A stretch of 64,000 bases of DNA. Source: Shewanella psychrotolerans. GTDB taxonomy: Bacteria; Pseudomonadota; Gammaproteobacteria; Enterobacterales; Shewanellaceae. Under the pieces are notes generated by a model. It was not told the DNA's origin. It made no database searches and worked only from the letters and a program-made list of their open reading frames with translations. The DNA lies in assembly GCF_019457595.1 (NCBI RefSeq), contig NZ_CP080419.1:3844001-3908000 (forward strand), in the 5' to 3' direction. The position numbers and the translations under genes were made by a program. Shown here in pieces: positions 54,490-64,000 of this stretch. Each line of letters opens with the position of its first letter. The first letter of the stretch is position 1.

Positions 54490-57072
54490 TTAAGCTAACA
54501 GTCGAGTATCAACTTGCTCGCAAGTCAGGTAGCTATCTAAACTCTGAGGTCGGCCAATAGCATAGCCTTGAGCATAATTGATCCCTATCGATTGGAGTCT
54601 GTCGATAATATCTTGGTTCTCAACGAATTCGGCAACCGTTTCTATTCCCATGACCCGACAAACATCATGGATAGATTTAACAATGGCATAATCTTTAGCA
54701 TTACTAGCCAGCGTTTTGATAAAACAGCCATCGATTTTGACATAATTAACCGGCAACTCTCGCAGATAACCGTACGAGGCAAAACCAGTACCAAAGTCAT
54801 CGAGAGCAAATGAGAATCCTTGTTTACGCAGCAGGTTTAGCATCTCCATCGCTCGATGATGGTTTTGAATTGCACTGGTCTCTGTGATCTCAAAACAGAT
54901 ACAATGACTCGGAATAGCAAAACGTTGTAACTGGCCAACAATGTAATCGACCATACCCTCGGCTCCGAGACTATTGCCTGATAGATTTATCGACAAGCAG
55001 TGATCGACCCATAATTCCTCATGCATAGATAGCCATAAGAAAGTCTTACGAATCACTTCTTTATCTACCTCAGTCATCAACTTAAAACGCTCAGCTGCAG
55101 CAATAAACTGCGCCGGAGGTAATATCCGACCACAAGGCTCTTGAATACGCAGTAATATCTCCATTCGTTTTCGGTGACTATTACCGCTAATTCCTCTGAT
55201 AGGCTGATAATAAAGTAATAACTCATTGTGCTCGATGGCCTGAGCAATACGTACTGCCCATTTAGGCGCATTACGTTGGTAAGTTAACTCTTTATCTTTA
55301 TCATCGTAGAAATGTATTTGATTGCTGCCCTTACGTTTGGCTGCAATACAGGCTATATCGGCGTCTTTTAGTAACTCTTGCGGCACAATGTAAGGGGCTC
55401 TGGCAACGGCGATCCCAGCACTGATACCGACTTTATAATGGCATCCTTGATGCTCCATCACTTGCATAGACACAGCATCAATGATCGTTTTAACCTGCTG
55501 GGCCACTTCCACGACCCCATTATCTTTGAGCGCTAAACCAAACTCATCGCCACCTAAACGGGCTAACAATACATCGCCTTCGATACTCGATTGGATCGCC
55601 TTTGCCACCATCTTCAGCATAGCGTCCCCTGCATTATGGCCGCATGAGTCATTAATCAACTTAAACTGTTCAAGATCGAAGTAGCATAGTGCTAGGCTCT
55701 GCGCATCACGGCTAAAAGCAATTAAACGATCTTCAAACGCACTTCGATTAAGCAGTGACGTCACAGCATCATAGTTTGCTCGTCGTCTGAGTTGATGCTT
55801 AAGCAGCTCTTCTTGAGTTATATCACGCAGCACAATTACAGCCCCAATAACTTGGTTACGGGAGTTGCGTAAATGGCTAATACTACGCTCCATAATCTTA
55901 GGAGAAAAACGGTCAAACTTAACTTTGCTCACTAAAGCAGAGTCGCTTTCCCCTTTCATAAACGTAAATAGGGCCTGATTAATAGACCGATCGGACTTGA
56001 ATAACTGATCTATCGCCATACCGATCGCACTTTCACACTTAACCTTAAGTAAGCGCTCAGCCTGAGGGTTTAAATAAACAACTTTCGCCCTAGCATCAAC
56101 CAGAATAACCGCTTCGACAATCGCTTCTAAGGTCGTTTTAGAGCGCTCCTTTTGCTGGAATACTCGCGCTAATAACCCATTAACTTGATCAGCTACTGCC
56201 ATTAACTCAGAACATCCATCGCCATGAATAGGTTGATATGTTTTCGCGGTTGGATCTATCTTAGCTAGCTGGGCTAAAAGTTGTTTAAAGGGTCTTACAA
56301 CGCCGCCCCTTAACCATAAATAACCAATAAACAACAGCAATAGGCTAAACGCCCAAACCAAATAGATTAGCAATGAAGAATCTTTAGTAATATCAATAAA
56401 CATACTGTTGCCCAAATAGACTTCAAGGTGCAGCTTGGTCTCATCGGTCAAACTCGGAACATTAAACGCTAAACTAGGCTCAGATTGTGAAAGAAAACGA
56501 TTATTAGCGACTTCCCCTGGCTTTAATTTGAGGTTCGCTAAGAAATTATTAGCCTGATAGTGAGTCAGCAGACTTTTATCGATATTCCTAACGATGGCGA
56601 TAGATAAAGCATCAGAAACAGGAATAACACTCACCATATATCCATTATCACCAGACAAAACAAAACCCGTTTTTTGTTGGTTTATTGCTAAGAATGACGA
56701 AGATAAGTTAGAAAAATCAAAATTATTGACTTGTTCATAAGCAGGCGAAAATGGGGCCACTTGGCCATCTTGAATGTAAAAAAGGTGAAAATATTCTGCG
56801 ATCCCCGACTCAAGCCAAGCTTCTTCAAAGGCATCATAATCATCGCTCTCTAAGCTCATCATGGGGATAGCATAAATCTGATTGAATAACTCTAACTGCG
56901 TTAAATCTCTTTTTATCTGCCCTTGAATATTTGTCAATTCTGCTTCGACAAGTGCGTGCTTCATCTCATCGATACGATTATCGAACCAAACACCAAGAGA
57001 AGATGAGATGGCCATGATTGCAGGCAAGCAAAAACCTACAACAAAAATGACTAATTTTTTGCTAATACGCAT
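54490..57072 (-). CDS. Membrane GGDEF-EAL c-di-GMP enzyme with PAS domain
   Basis: An 860 aa sensor. TM helix at about 7-28, periplasmic domain (about 30-240), second TM (about 240-262), HAMP-like linker, PAS domain (about 315-430), GGDEF domain with intact LGGDEF near residue 507, and EAL domain. The EAL signature reads EIL (MEILLRI), keeping the catalytic Glu, and INLSGNSL, ITETSA, DDFGTGFASY, VKIDG and ETVAEFVE are intact, so phosphodiesterase activity is likely. No RxxD I-site is evident. Monocistronic. Which activity dominates is unknown. Confidence 0.92.
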   Translation of the reverse strand: MRISKKLVIFVVGFCLPAIMAISSSLGVWFDNRIDEMKHALVEAELTNIQGQIKRDLTQLELFNQIYAIPMMSLESDDYDAFEEAWLESGIAEYFHLFYIQDGQVAPFSPAYEQVNNFDFSNLSSSFLAINQQKTGFVLSGDNGYMVSVIPVSDALSIAIVRNIDKSLLTHYQANNFLANLKLKPGEVANNRFLSQSEPSLAFNVPSLTDETKLHLEVYLGNSMFIDITKDSSLLIYLVWAFSLLLLFIGYLWLRGGVVRPFKQLLAQLAKIDPTAKTYQPIHGDGCSELMAVADQVNGLLARVFQQKERSKTTLEAIVEAVILVDARAKVVYLNPQAERLLKVKCESAIGMAIDQLFKSDRSINQALFTFMKGESDSALVSKVKFDRFSPKIMERSISHLRNSRNQVIGAVIVLRDITQEELLKHQLRRRANYDAVTSLLNRSAFEDRLIAFSRDAQSLALCYFDLEQFKLINDSCGHNAGDAMLKMVAKAIQSSIEGDVLLARLGGDEFGLALKDNGVVEVAQQVKTIIDAVSMQVMEHQGCHYKVGISAGIAVARAPYIVPQELLKDADIACIAAKRKGSNQIHFYDDKDKELTYQRNAPKWAVRIAQAIEHNELLLYYQPIRGISGNSHRKRMEILLRIQEPCGRILPPAQFIAAAERFKLMTEVDKEVIRKTFLWLSMHEELWVDHCLSINLSGNSLGAEGMVDYIVGQLQRFAIPSHCICFEITETSAIQNHHRAMEMLNLLRKQGFSFALDDFGTGFASYGYLRELPVNYVKIDGCFIKTLASNAKDYAIVKSIHDVCRVMGIETVAEFVENQDIIDRLQSIGINYAQGYAIGRPQSLDSYLTCEQVDTRLLA

Positions 57073-57438
57073 GTAAGTGATGACTATCCTGTTTGGTTCA
57101 AAACCGCATCCAAGCTAATGCGGGAGGCCAAAATACCGCCGTTACCACCGTGATGACAAAGCTTTGTGTTCTCTCGGTGTAAAATAGCCACTAGAGTGCA
57201 TCGGTACTAAGATGAAAGCTTTGATTTAGAGCAGGGTTTAGTTATTGCGCCATAATCTAAACAAAAAATTGAGAAGCTACTCATATGCCTAAAATAAAAA
57301 GCAATTTCATCATTTATTAAAATCAGCATACAGCACGGTACAGCGACTTATCCCAATAAAATATCTAAATACTGACTAATTTTATCTATAAGAAAGCCCG
57401 CTAAGCGGGCTTTAAACAACGATCAAGTAAACTAGAAT
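57073..57438. other. Gene-free spacer with hemE terminator
   Basis: No coding frame. AAAGCCCGCTAAGCGGGCTTT at 57393-57413 is the terminator of hemE (minus strand). The promoter of the GGDEF-EAL gene should lie near 57080-57200 but no convincing boxes were picked out. Confidence 0.6.
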
Positions 57439-58503
57439 TTACTTGTGATATTGAGCAGAAAGCTCATGAACAGACTTAATAAATGAACCTGCATGCTCAG
57501 GATCAACATGCTGGTGAATACCATGACCTAAGTTAAATACGTGGCCAGTACCTTCACCGTAAGAAGCTAAAATTTGATCCACTTCTTGATGAATACGCTC
57601 TGGAGATGCGTAAAGTACAGATGGGTCCATATTGCCTTGCAAGGCAACTTTATCACCAACGCGGCGGCGCGCATCGCCAATATCAACAGTCCAGTCTAAA
57701 CCTAATGCATCACAGCCAGTTTCAGCCATAGATTCAAGCCATAGTCCGCCACCTTTAGTGAATAAGGTAACCGGTACTTGGCGACCGTCAGCATGACGAG
57801 TCAAACCATCAACAATTTTTTGCATATAACGTAGCGAGAATTCACGATAAGCGTGATGAGAAAGTGCCCCACCCCATGAATCAAAAATCATGACAGACTG
57901 TGCTCCATTGGCTATTTGCGCATTCAGGTAAAGGGTCACTGAATCGGCAAGCTTATCGAGTAACAGATGCAAAGTCGCTGGCTCTTCGTAGGCCATCTTC
58001 TTGATCTTCTCAAACGCTTTACTCGAACCACCCTCAACCATATAGGTTGCAAGTGTCCATGGCGAACCAGAGAAACCAATTAGCGGCACTTCACCCTTTA
58101 GCTCGCGACGAATAGTGCTGACAGCACGCATCACATAGCCAAGCTCATCTTCTGGGTCAGGGATACATAACTTTTTGATCGAGTCGATGGTGTCAGTAGG
58201 ACGCTCGAAACGTGGACCTTCACCAGCTTCAAAATAAAGGCCAAGCCCCATAGCATCTGGTACAGTCAAAATATCGGAAAATAAGATAGCAGCGTCTAAA
58301 TCATAACGACGTAGCGGTTGAAGTGTCACTTCACAAGCCAAATCTTGGTTTTTACAAAGAGACATAAAGTCACCAGCTTCTGCACGGGTAGCTTTATATT
58401 CTGGAAGATAGCGGCCAGCTTGACGCATCATCCATACAGGAGTTCTATCAACAGGTTGCTTTAGTAAGGCACGTAAATAACGATCATTTTTGAGTTCTGC
58501 CAT
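57439..58503 (-). CDS. hemE: Uroporphyrinogen decarboxylase
   Basis: A 354 aa cytoplasmic enzyme making coproporphyrinogen III in heme synthesis. [39 protein letters not shown] (with the catalytic Asp), [23 protein letters not shown] and [15 protein letters not shown] are all conserved. Length matches the E. coli enzyme. Divergent from a candidate sRNA and rsd. Confidence 0.98.
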   Translation of the reverse strand: MAELKNDRYLRALLKQPVDRTPVWMMRQAGRYLPEYKATRAEAGDFMSLCKNQDLACEVTLQPLRRYDLDAAILFSDILTVPDAMGLGLYFEAGEGPRFERPTDTIDSIKKLCIPDPEDELGYVMRAVSTIRRELKGEVPLIGFSGSPWTLATYMVEGGSSKAFEKIKKMAYEEPATLHLLLDKLADSVTLYLNAQIANGAQSVMIFDSWGGALSHHAYREFSLRYMQKIVDGLTRHADGRQVPVTLFTKGGGLWLESMAETGCDALGLDWTVDIGDARRRVGDKVALQGNMDPSVLYASPERIHQEVDQILASYGEGTGHVFNLGHGIHQHVDPEHAGSFIKSVHELSAQYHK

Positions 58504-58697
58504 TTGGCTCTATTCCTACGCTTATTGATTTCTGCTGGGACGGTAGTTTAGCATTTACGCGAGTAAAGTAACCTCCATCAGCACATTTATGTGACAAACC
58601 CCGCTCGAATATTTTTTTACCATCTAAGAGCACGCTTCTCACATAAAATACCCAGACAATAAATAGCAAAGCTGGTTCCCAATATGACAGAAAAAAG

Positions 58698-58726
58698 TTG
58701 CACCGCCTTCACGCCTTTGGTATAAA
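58698..58726 (+). promoter_or_regulatory. Sigma-70 promoter for a gene-less transcript
   Basis: TTGCAC (58698-58703), 17-base spacer, TATAAA (58721-58726). The predicted start near 58733 leads straight into the terminator at 58789 with no reading frame. Confidence 0.6.
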
Positions 58727-58732
58727 AAGTCT

Positions 58733-58827
58733 GCGCTAGCAAGAACAATCAAGAAGCTCGTCGCATCGAGCCCGTAAAAACTTTACTCGCCCAGCAATAG
58801 ATTTGTATTGCTGGGCTTTTTATTTTC
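58733..58827 (+). ncRNA. Candidate small RNA upstream of rsd
   Basis: About 95 bases between a good promoter and a strong terminator, with no coding frame. It has a small hairpin GCTCG/CGAGC (58756-58771), an A-rich single-stranded stretch (CCCGTAAAAACTTTAC) and an 11-base perfect terminator stem (58789-58816) followed by CTTTTTATTTT, the layout of an Hfq-type sRNA. It does not match Spot 42, RyhB or other sRNAs I know. It could instead be a leader with an attenuator, but rsd starts 150 bases further on. Confidence 0.45.
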
Positions 58828-58982
58828 TGCAACTCAATCACTTAGTAGAGACTTACCTTTGTATACAAAACAATCATATTCAACGAGACAGAAGATAGTC
58901 CTCTCTCGCTAAAAAAGGGTTGATCAAAGCAGCCATTGTCACCTACATTAGAAGTCATAGAGCAACTTTGATGGGGAACGTC

Positions 58983-59450
58983 ATGCTAAAACAATTAGAA
59001 AGAGCTGAGAAAAAATGGAGAGGCTCAAATACACTGATTGATCAGTGGCTGAATAACCGTCGAAAATTACTGATACAGTACTGCCAGATAGCGGGATTAC
59101 CCCCCTACGAAACCTTAGATAAATCACTTCCATCATTTCAAGCGGTCAAAGATTTTTGTGATTTACTTGTCGACTACGTATCAGAGGGTCATTTTGAAGT
59201 CTATGACCGAGTATTAAGTGCGTATGAAAAGAATTGCAAAGAGAGTCAATCATTAGCACAAAACGTTGTCCCCAAAATAAGCGAAACAACCGATCTCGCC
59301 CTCGACTTTAATGATAAATATACCGAAGCTGACGACGAAAAGATTTTGTATCAATTAGATAAAGATCTGTCATCTCTTGGCGATGTAATGGAAACCCGTT
59401 TCCAACTAGAAGATCAGCTACTCGAAGTGCTGCATAACAAGTCGGTATAA
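58983..59450 (+). CDS. rsd: Regulator of sigma D (anti-sigma-70 factor)
   Basis: A 155 aa Rsd/AlgQ protein that binds sigma-70 and frees RNA polymerase for other sigma factors. I chose ATG 58983 (MLKQLERAEKKWRGSNTLID), which has GGGGA upstream and aligns with E. coli Rsd; the frame is open from 58920. WLNNRRKLLIQYCQIAG, FCDLLVDYVSEGHFEVYDR and METRFQLEDQLLEVL match the family. Next to hemE as in many gammaproteobacteria. Confidence 0.93.
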   Translation: MLKQLERAEKKWRGSNTLIDQWLNNRRKLLIQYCQIAGLPPYETLDKSLPSFQAVKDFCDLLVDYVSEGHFEVYDRVLSAYEKNCKESQSLAQNVVPKISETTDLALDFNDKYTEADDEKILYQLDKDLSSLGDVMETRFQLEDQLLEVLHNKSV

Positions 59451-59496
59451 CACAAGCTTCTAAGCATTTTGAATTCGTTCCTCAAATTAGAATATA

Positions 59497-59528
59497 AAAA
59501 GGGCCAGCTAAGTAGCTGGCCCTTTCGT
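59497..59528. terminator. Bidirectional terminator between rsd and acnB
   Basis: AAAGGGCCAGCTA, loop AG, TAGCTGGCCCTTT. Confidence 0.92.
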
Positions 59529-59557
59529 TATTACACGCTAAAACTGAATCCTATTGA

Positions 59558-62155
59558 TTAAACCGCAGACTGGAAGATCACTTCGCTGGCTTTTTTGGTA
59601 TAAGAATCAATCTGATCGAAGTTCAAGTAGCGATACGTATCAGCCGCAGTCGCATCGAGCTCTTTCGCGTACTCTTGATACTCTGCTGGTGACGGTAAAC
59701 GACCCAGTAGCGCAGCCACAGCGGCAAGCTCGGCAGACGCTAAGTAAACGTTTGCACCAGTACCAAGACGATTCGGGAAGTTACGTGTCGAAGTTGATAC
59801 CACGGTAGCACCTTCGGCAACACGTGCTTGGTTACCCATACACAGTGAACAACCTGGGATCTCGATACGCGCACCGACACGACCGAAGATGGCGTAGTAA
59901 CCCTCTTCCGTTAACTGATCTCTGTCCATCTTAGTGGGTGGCGCGATCCATAGACGTGTCGGCAAGGTCTTAGCAAACTTGTCTAGCATCTTACCAGTAG
60001 CACGGAAGTGACCAATGTTAGTCATACAAGAACCAACGAACACTTCGTCAATTTTTGTTTCGGCAACAGATGAAAGCAATACCGCATCATCAGGATCATT
60101 TGGCGCACAAAGAATAGGTTCTTTGATCTCATTCAAATCGATCTCGATAACTTCTGCGTATTCAGCATCACTATCGGCTTCCATAAGCTCTGGATTAGCT
60201 ATCCACTCTTGCATCGCAGTAATACGACGCTCGATAGTACGACGATCGCCATAACCTTCGGCTATCATCCACTTCAACATCACGATGTTAGAGTTAAGAT
60301 ATTCGGTGATTGGCTCTTTACCCAGTTTAATGGTACAGCCAGCAGCGCTACGCTCTGCAGACGCATCAGAAAGTTCGAACGCTTGCTCAACTTTCAGGTG
60401 CTCTAGACCTTCAATCTCTAATACTCGGCCAGAGAAAGCATTGATTTTGCCTTTCTTCTCAACCGTTAATAGACCCATTTCAATCGCTTTTAACGGGATA
60501 GCATGTACCAAATCACGTAACGTGATGCCTGGCTGCATCTGACCTTTAAAACGAACCAATACAGATTCAGGCATATCGAGAGGCATAACACCCGTCGCAG
60601 CAGCAAATGCCACTAAACCAGAACCCGCAGGGAATGAGATACCAATTGGGAAACGAGTATGTGAGTCACCACCCGTACCGACAGTATCAGGCAGTAACAT
60701 ACGGTTTAGCCAAGAGTGGATAACACCATCACCAGGACGCAGTGACACACCACCACGGTTCATGATGAAATCAGGCAAGGTGTGATGAGTATTAACGTCA
60801 ACTGGCTTTGGATAAGCCGCGGTGTGACAGAAAGACTGCATAGTCAAATCGGCGCTGAAGCCAAGACATGCTAAATCTTTAAGTTCATCACGCGTCATAG
60901 GACCTGTAGTATCTTGTGAACCGACAGATGTCATCTTAGGCTCACAGTATTGGCCAGGGCGCACACCGGCAACGCCGCATGCCTTACCGACCATCTTCTG
61001 AGCTAAGGTATAACCTTTACCAGAATCAACCACGTCTTGTGGACGTACAAATACGTCAGATGCAGGTAAGCCTAATGTTTCACGCGCACGGTCAGTTAAG
61101 CCACGGCCGATGATCAGTGGAATACGACCACCAGCACGAACTTCATCTAACAATACTTCAGTTTTCAGTTTGAATTCTGAAATAACTTCATCAGTACCAT
61201 GAAGCTTAACGACACCTTCATATGGATAGATATCAATCACATCGCCCATATTCATCTTGCTAACATCTAGCTCGATTGGCAATGCACCCGCATCTTCCAT
61301 AGTGTTGAAGAAAATAGGTGCAATCTTACCGCCAAGGCAGAAACCACCAGCACGCTTGTTAGGCACATAAGGGATATCATCACCCATGAACCAAAGCACA
61401 GAGTTAGTTGCTGACTTACGTGAAGACCCCGTACCCACAACATCGCCCACATACACGAGTGGATGACCTTTCTCTTTTAGGCTGGCGATCTCTTTAATTG
61501 GACCGACAACGCCCGCTTCATCAGGCACGATACCGTCACGGGCGTTTTTTAGCATAGCTAAGGCATGCAATGGGATATCAGGACGAGACCAAGCGTCTGG
61601 TGCTGGTGACAAATCATCGGTGTTAGTTTCACCTGTCACTTTAAATACGGTAAGCGTTACCTTTTCAGCAAGCTTTGGACGGTTTAGGAACCACTCAGCA
61701 TTTGCCCAAGACTCAACGACTTGCTTCGCGTAATCATTACCCGCTTGCATCTTCTCAACCACATCGTGGTAAGCATCAAACATCAACAGAGTGTTTGACA
61801 GTGCTTTAGCAGCCGACGGAGCCTGTGATGCATGGTCTAATTGTGCGATCAGTGGCTCAATATTGTAGCCACCCTGCATAGTACCAAGCAGTTCAACTGC
61901 GCGCTCAGAAGAGAGAATTGGAGAAGTCACTTCACCTTTGGCCAGTGCGTCTAGGAAGCCAGCTTTAACGTATGCCGCTTCATCAACCCCTGGTGGGATT
62001 CTGTTTTCTAGCAGGCCAAGAATAAAATCTTGCTCACCCGCTGGCGGATTCTTTACTAATTCGATTAATTCGGCCACTTGATGGGCATCTAGTGGCTTAG
62101 GGACTACGCCCTCTGCAGCACGTTCTGCGACGTGTTTACGATATGCTTCTAGCAC
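59558..62155 (-). CDS. acnB: Aconitate hydratase B
   Basis: An 865 aa [4Fe-4S] enzyme of the TCA cycle, interconverting citrate and isocitrate. The N-terminal HEAT-like AcnB domain ([20 protein letters not shown]), the swivel domain ([19 protein letters not shown]), [20 protein letters not shown] and [19 protein letters not shown] are present. Cluster cysteines lie in [13 protein letters not shown] and [14 protein letters not shown]. Full length. The Fe-S cluster makes AcnB an iron-responsive RNA-binding protein in other bacteria. Confidence 0.98.
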   Translation of the reverse strand: MLEAYRKHVAERAAEGVVPKPLDAHQVAELIELVKNPPAGEQDFILGLLENRIPPGVDEAAYVKAGFLDALAKGEVTSPILSSERAVELLGTMQGGYNIEPLIAQLDHASQAPSAAKALSNTLLMFDAYHDVVEKMQAGNDYAKQVVESWANAEWFLNRPKLAEKVTLTVFKVTGETNTDDLSPAPDAWSRPDIPLHALAMLKNARDGIVPDEAGVVGPIKEIASLKEKGHPLVYVGDVVGTGSSRKSATNSVLWFMGDDIPYVPNKRAGGFCLGGKIAPIFFNTMEDAGALPIELDVSKMNMGDVIDIYPYEGVVKLHGTDEVISEFKLKTEVLLDEVRAGGRIPLIIGRGLTDRARETLGLPASDVFVRPQDVVDSGKGYTLAQKMVGKACGVAGVRPGQYCEPKMTSVGSQDTTGPMTRDELKDLACLGFSADLTMQSFCHTAAYPKPVDVNTHHTLPDFIMNRGGVSLRPGDGVIHSWLNRMLLPDTVGTGGDSHTRFPIGISFPAGSGLVAFAAATGVMPLDMPESVLVRFKGQMQPGITLRDLVHAIPLKAIEMGLLTVEKKGKINAFSGRVLEIEGLEHLKVEQAFELSDASAERSAAGCTIKLGKEPITEYLNSNIVMLKWMIAEGYGDRRTIERRITAMQEWIANPELMEADSDAEYAEVIEIDLNEIKEPILCAPNDPDDAVLLSSVAETKIDEVFVGSCMTNIGHFRATGKMLDKFAKTLPTRLWIAPPTKMDRDQLTEEGYYAIFGRVGARIEIPGCSLCMGNQARVAEGATVVSTSTRNFPNRLGTGANVYLASAELAAVAALLGRLPSPAEYQEYAKELDATAADTYRYLNFDQIDSYTKKASEVIFQSAV

Positions 62156-62568
62156 GGCAACATTCCTCTTTGTTTGGCGTTCTAACAGCGAAACTGCACG
62201 TCTTCAATAAAGAAGCTAACAGTCAAGCAGGCTCAACCCGTATTTCCGGACCGCATTATACTACAGCTTTGCAAAAGTATGAATCAGATCACACTCTTAG
62301 ATGTGAGAAATTACGGGGATTCTCTAGGGCGTAAGACAATTTATCTCAGTGATAAAACAAATGAAATTAGACAATAGTTTGAAACACATACCAAACAATT
62401 GATATATATGCGATTTAATCTTTTTACACACTTTATTGTAAACGAACTAAATCAAGTATTTATTAACGATAAATAATCTAAAAAACTTTCATTTATGGGT
62501 CGTAATTACCCAATTATTGCGCATAATGTTCCACTTTCATCACCTGAAATGCTCCTAGGATTATTCAA
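62156..62568. other. Gene-free spacer between acnB and the sugar phosphatase gene
   Basis: AT-rich upstream DNA of two divergent genes, no coding frame. TCACACTCTTAGATGTGA near 62290 is a dyad but in the opposite half-site order from a CRP box. No terminators or repeats seen. Confidence 0.4.
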
Positions 62569-63231
62569 ATGAGCCAAAAGATATTAGCCGCCGTGATCTT
62601 CGATATGGATGGTGTATTAATCGATTCAGAGCCCAGCTGGCAAGCTGCTGAGTTTAATGTTCTTAGCCAACTTGGTTTAACCATTTCCCTAGAGGAAATG
62701 GTGCAAACGACAGGCCTGCGCATAGATCAAGTTGTCGAATTTTGGTATCAACGCCAACCTTGGGACAACTATGACAATCAAGCAACTGCCGACGCAATCG
62801 TTGATAAGGTTGCTGCAGACATATTAACAAATGGCAAAGCAATGAAGGGGGTGATCCAAGCCCTAGATACCTGTAAGAATAGAGGATTGAAAATTGGTTT
62901 AGCCACCTCTTCATCATCACCTCTTATCGATGCTGTGATGCAAAAACTGGATATTCGCGCTTATTTCGATGCCATCTGTAGTGCCGAGTCGCTCACTTTT
63001 GGCAAGCCGCACCCTGAAGTTTATCTCAATTGCGCCCAAGCCTTAGATATCCCTCCAACATCATGCCTTGCTATTGAAGACTCTTTTAATGGTCTTATCG
63101 CTGCAAGAGCAGCTAACATGCGCAGTGCGGTGATTCCCGCGCCCCATGAAGCGAAACAACCAAGGTGGGCTGCAGCAAATTGCCAATTAAGCGATTTAAC
63201 CGAATTAGAGAGCTACTTAGCGCTGATTTAA
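62569..63231 (+). CDS. hxpB: HAD-family sugar/hexitol phosphatase (YniC/HxpB-like)
   Basis: A 220 aa HAD phosphatase. Motif I DMDGVLIDSEPSW (catalytic Asp pair), motif II in GLATSSSSPLID, motif III lysine in FGKPHPEVYLNCAQALD, and motif IV EDSFNGLIAARAANM are intact. The sequence resembles E. coli YniC/HxpB (2-deoxyglucose-6-phosphate and hexitol phosphatase). Substrate is inferred. Confidence 0.8.
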   Translation: MSQKILAAVIFDMDGVLIDSEPSWQAAEFNVLSQLGLTISLEEMVQTTGLRIDQVVEFWYQRQPWDNYDNQATADAIVDKVAADILTNGKAMKGVIQALDTCKNRGLKIGLATSSSSPLIDAVMQKLDIRAYFDAICSAESLTFGKPHPEVYLNCAQALDIPPTSCLAIEDSFNGLIAARAANMRSAVIPAPHEAKQPRWAAANCQLSDLTELESYLALI

Positions 63232-63247
63232 TAAGACGACATAGTAA

Positions 63248-63272
63248 AAAGCCCATCATCTGATGGGCTTGT
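63248..63272. terminator. Terminator between the phosphatase and M13 peptidase genes
   Basis: AAAGCCCATCA, loop TC, TGATGGGCTTG, between convergent genes. Confidence 0.75.
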
Positions 63273-63289
63273 CTCAAATAAGGCAATGT

Positions 63290-64000
63290 TTACCAGATTT
63301 TCACGCGCTCTTGTTCGCTCAGGTACATCTTGTCGCCCGCCTTAACATCAAATGCCTCGTAGAAGGCTGGTATGTTACGCGGCGTACCCATGGCGCGGAA
63401 ATGACTTGGTGAATGCGAATCGGTCAACAGACGACGACCCAGCTCTTCATCGCGATAGTTACGACGCCATACCTGAGACCAACCGATAAACAGACGCTGC
63501 TCACCGGTCAGACCGTCGATCACCGGCGCCTCTTTACCGTTGAGACTCAGCTGATAAGAGCGCGCAGCCACCGTTAGGCCACCGAGATCACCAATGTTTT
63601 CACCCAAGGTGAGGTCACCATTCACAAACTTACCAGGCAAGGCTTCGTAACCAGAATACTGGGCGCTCAGCTTAGCACCGCGCTTGTTAAACTCTTCTCT
63701 GTCTTTGTCTGACCACCAATCTCTCAAGTTGCCATCGCCGTCATACTTGGCCCCTTGGTCGTCGAAACCATGGCTAATTTCATGGCCAATAACGGCACCG
63801 ATACCACCATAGTTGATCGCATCGTCGGCATCCATGTTAAAGAATGGCGGTTGCAGAATCGCAGCGGGGAAGACGATCTCGTTCATCACAGGGCTGTAGT
63901 AGGCATTGACCGTCTGTGGCGTCATGTGCCACTCGGTGCGATCGATTGGCTGACCTAACTTATCCAGCATGCTCTTATACTCGAAGTGCGCGTAACGCAA
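63290..64000 (-). CDS. M13-family metallopeptidase, C-terminal part
   Basis: The C-terminal 236 residues of a PepO/neprilysin-type zinc peptidase; the N terminus lies beyond the right window edge. The zinc motif is HEISH in IGAVIGHEISHGFDDQGAKY; GENIGDLGGLTVA supplies the third ligand (Glu). NAYYSPVMNEIVFPAAILQP precedes it. The protein ends VKIW, the usual M13 end. M13 enzymes are about 680-700 aa, so roughly 450 residues are missing here. In Shewanella they are exported lipoproteins or periplasmic, which cannot be checked here. Confidence 0.95.
   Translation of the reverse strand: MRYAHFEYKSMLDKLGQPIDRTEWHMTPQTVNAYYSPVMNEIVFPAAILQPPFFNMDADDAINYGGIGAVIGHEISHGFDDQGAKYDGDGNLRDWWSDKDREEFNKRGAKLSAQYSGYEALPGKFVNGDLTLGENIGDLGGLTVAARSYQLSLNGKEAPVIDGLTGEQRLFIGWSQVWRRNYRDEELGRRLLTDSHSPSHFRAMGTPRNIPAFYEAFDVKAGDKMYLSEQERVKIW

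Noticed and set aside
62280..62310. TCACACTCTTAGATGTGA as a CRP site upstream of acnB
   Set aside because: The half-sites are in the reverse order (TCACA first), so it is not a CRP consensus.

Overview
This window looks like chromosome of a marine gammaproteobacterium, most likely Shewanella. The reasons are an OmcA/MtrC-type multiheme outer-membrane cytochrome, an SO_0444-type Cu/Zn efflux permease with its MerR regulator, the run ubiE-ubiJ-ubiB-tatABC-tatD-hemB, a pair of SPFH proteins with an NfeD partner, and many c-di-GMP enzymes. No rRNA, tRNA, CRISPR array or prophage was seen. Most of the window is core housekeeping DNA, with one clear accessory segment at about 14.9-18.6 kb.

Layout. 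0-3 kb: the end of a YhcH-family gene and a cysteine desulfurase / persulfide-dioxygenase-like / rhodanese triple fusion. 3-9 kb: a heavy-metal RND efflux operon with a Cys/His-rich exported protein, then small genes. 9-14 kb: arfB, aroQ-accB-accC, a glycosyltransferase, a PAP2 phosphatase and a YgjV-like protein. 14.3 kb: rraA. 14.9-18.6 kb: two arrays of ~290-350 bp mosaic repeats in opposite orientation. They flank a truncated IS5-type transposase, two integron-type cassette genes joined by a VCR-like attC site (no integrase here), and a stretch with repeated AAAACGCGCA motifs. 18.7-29 kb: a ureohydrolase, then ubiquinone, Tat and heme genes. 29-38 kb: ubiA, uvrD, the SPFH/NfeD cluster, a Tsx-like porin and udp. 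39-45 kb: ornithine decarboxylase, MscS, a radical SAM protein and a YebC paralogue. 45-51 kb: a DUF4382 lipoprotein, the multiheme cytochrome and the Zn/Cu efflux pair. 51-64 kb: purH, purD, a GGDEF-EAL protein, hemE, a candidate sRNA, rsd, acnB, a sugar phosphatase and a partial M13 peptidase.

Working together. The ubi genes (ubiE, ubiJ, ubiB, ubiA) serve ubiquinone synthesis, hemB and hemE serve heme synthesis, and the multiheme cytochrome consumes heme. Together they fit a strongly respiratory organism. Metal handling appears twice: the RND operon at 3-8 kb and the MerR-controlled permease at 49-51 kb. purH/purD and tsx-like/udp cover purine synthesis and nucleoside uptake and salvage.

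Most unusual items: the triple fusion enzyme; the repeat arrays, whose hairpins keep a TCCN (NGGA on the other strand) loop while their stems differ completely; the attC-linked cassettes; a nine-heme (not ten) MtrC-like cytochrome; a ~316 bp element with 15 bp terminal inverted repeats and a truncated second copy; a candidate sRNA upstream of rsd; and a leader hairpin covering the ribosome binding site of the PAP2 gene. All family assignments come from reading motifs and lengths; no database search was run.
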